51,136 nt of DNA from CAYYHA01 sp964471535 (GTDB lineage: Bacteria > Myxococcota > Myxococcia > SLRQ01): NCBI GenBank assembly GCA_964471535.1, contig CAYYHA010000006.1:1-51136 (forward strand), read 5' to 3'. Numbering within the stretch: the stretch's first letter is position 1; each line of letters opens with the position of its first letter. A program made the translations under genes and the position numbers. Under the pieces are notes generated by a model. It made no database searches. It had not been told where the DNA came from and saw nothing but the letters and a program-made list of their open reading frames with translations. Positions 50,072 to 51,136 of this stretch are shown here, piece by piece.

Positions 50072-51136
50072 GTGAATCAAGGAACAGTCATCGGCCAGAT
50101 CCTCGCGGATCTGGGGGTCGTGGACGAGGCGACGCGGCGCCAGGCGGCGAGCCTGTCGCCGGCGCGACCCACGCGCTTCGCCAGTCGACTTCTCTCCCTG
50201 GGGGCTGCCGACGAGCGCGGGCTGGTGCGCGGTCTTTCCGCCCAGAAGGGGGTGCCGGGCGTGGCACTCTCGGAGACGGTGCTCGACCTCGAGGCGGCGC
50301 GCCTCGTTCCAAGGAAGATCGCCGAAGAGGCCTGCTTCCTGCCGCTCTCGACGGACGGCACCCATCTCTACATCGCGATGGCAAACCCGGACGACACGCA
50401 GCTCATCGATGAGCTGGCTTTCGTGACCGGCCTGAAGGTGGTGCCGCACGTGGCCCTGGAGAGCGTCCTGCGCGCGTCCATCGAGCGGGCGTACGATGCC
50501 TTGGAGGCCGGCCAGACGACGCTCGCGGGAGATGCAGTGCCGGAGGATGCGGCGGGTACGCCCCATGTCGCTGCGACCAGTGACGCCGACGGTGACGACG
50601 AGGTGATCCTCTTTTCTACCGCCGAGCAGGAGGACGATCTCATCGCGATTCCCATCGAGGTCGAGGAGGACGAGCCCTTCGCGGTGGAGGTTGAGTCGGC
50701 GGCACAGGAGGTGGCGGGCACGGCGGAGGTCGTCGAAGAAGGCTCGGGCTCCCATCGCATTCTGGTCGTGGACGACGAGGAGGAGATCCGAAGCCTCCTG
50801 TCGACGGCCCTCGTGAAGGCGGGTTACCGCGTGGAGACGGCCTCGCGCGGTCTCGAGGCCCTGCACAAGGTGAAATCGTTCGAGCCGGAGCTCCTCGTCC
50901 TCGACGCGATGCTTCCCGAGGTGCACGGCTTCGAGATCTGCCGGAAGGTTCGGCGCTCCAAGCGCTTCGGGCACGTGCCGGTCGTGATGATCTCCGCGGT
51001 GTACCGGGGGTGGCGCTATGCCCAGGACGTCAAGGAGGTCTACGGAGCGACGGATTTCATCGAGAAACCGTTTCGCCTCGTGGACGTCCTCGAGCGGGTG
51101 CGAAACGCCCTGGCCGGCGCGACGGAGCCGGCGGCG
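50072..51136 (+). CDS. GspE/PilB N-domain protein with C-terminal receiver domain (3' end outside window)
   Basis: The frame starts at GTG 50072 (AGGAA upstream) and stays open to the window end: 355 residues seen. Residues about 1-145 look like the N-terminal domain of type II secretion/type IV pilus ATPases (GQILADLGVVDEATRRQA, LPLSTDGTHLYIAMANPDD, VPHVALESVLRASIERAY). An acidic linker (about 150-228) follows. The receiver domain is complete in its active site: Asp234/Asp235 (VVDDEEE), phospho-acceptor Asp278 (LVLDAMLPEVHGF) and Lys332 (IEKPF). The pairing is common in myxobacteria. A role in regulating motility or secretion is likely but not shown. Confidence 0.82.
   Translation, partial: MNQGTVIGQILADLGVVDEATRRQAASLSPARPTRFASRLLSLGAADERGLVRGLSAQKGVPGVALSETVLDLEAARLVPRKIAEEACFLPLSTDGTHLYIAMANPDDTQLIDELAFVTGLKVVPHVALESVLRASIERAYDALEAGQTTLAGDAVPEDAAGTPHVAATSDADGDDEVILFSTAEQEDDLIAIPIEVEEDEPFAVEVESAAQEVAGTAEVVEEGSGSHRILVVDDEEEIRSLLSTALVKAGYRVETASRGLEALHKVKSFEPELLVLDAMLPEVHGFEICRKVRRSKRFGHVPVVMISAVYRGWRYAQDVKEVYGATDFIEKPFRLVDVLERVRNALAGATEPAA

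Noticed and set aside
49904..50974. 356-residue minus-strand open frame
   Set aside because: It lies opposite the GspE-N/receiver gene, whose translation has clear conserved motifs; the minus frame has none.

Overview
The window reads as chromosomal DNA from a high-GC member of the Myxococcota (former Deltaproteobacteria). Evidence: a MYXO-CTERM-type sorting tail on a matrixin protease, many Cys-rich lipoproteins with Gly/Asp-rich linkers, a PilZ protein, a GspE-N/receiver fusion, and a b6-type quinol:cytochrome complex beside an aa3-type oxidase. I see no transposase, integrase, phage gene or CRISPR array. Genus cannot be assigned from the sequence alone.

Layout. 1-10220: HAD phosphatase end, a DsbA-fold/winged-helix fusion lacking one active-site Cys, PilZ protein, alpha/beta hydrolase, a minus-strand operon (lipoprotein glutaredoxin, CAP-domain protein, 1005-residue coiled-coil protein with cyclase-like motifs), a flavin reductase and a lipoprotein. 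10354-15648: a plus-strand operon or two, with two secreted HExxHxxGxxH metalloproteases of mirrored architecture, a HEAT protein and a small secreted protein. 15748-23389: a minus-strand operon of OB-fold-like lipoproteins, a lipoprotein 5'-nucleotidase and an outer-membrane beta-barrel, with a divergent Nudix hydrolase. 24417-29957: lone CcmI C-domain lipoprotein, MetF, tRNA-Ala(CGC), a membrane-spanning TPR protein and a degenerate Mrr-fold protein.

30086-47181 is the respiratory part: a small membrane protein, a blue-copper lipoprotein, heme O synthase (ctaB), SCO copper chaperone, then (after a Cys-rich lipoprotein and a large frameshifted Cys-rich gene) coxB-coxA-coxC-coxD, two small membrane proteins, and Rieske / cytochrome b6-like / subunit IV-like / octaheme cytochrome c. 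The octaheme protein carries a membrane anchor and about 170 residues of coiled coil before its hemes. No dedicated small cytochrome c gene is present and CoxB has no fused heme domain, so the octaheme subunit may pass electrons directly to the oxidase. 47313-51136: a lipoprotein, a four-cluster ferredoxin, a UspA/zinc-ribbon pair and a GspE-N/receiver protein cut by the window end.

The strongest candidates for undescribed biology are the coiled-coil octaheme b6-type complex, the cyclase-like protein split by a coiled coil, and the nucleotidase/OB-fold/barrel operon. Promoters and terminators given are predictions by eye; several share TTGACn-N17/18-TAnnnT.
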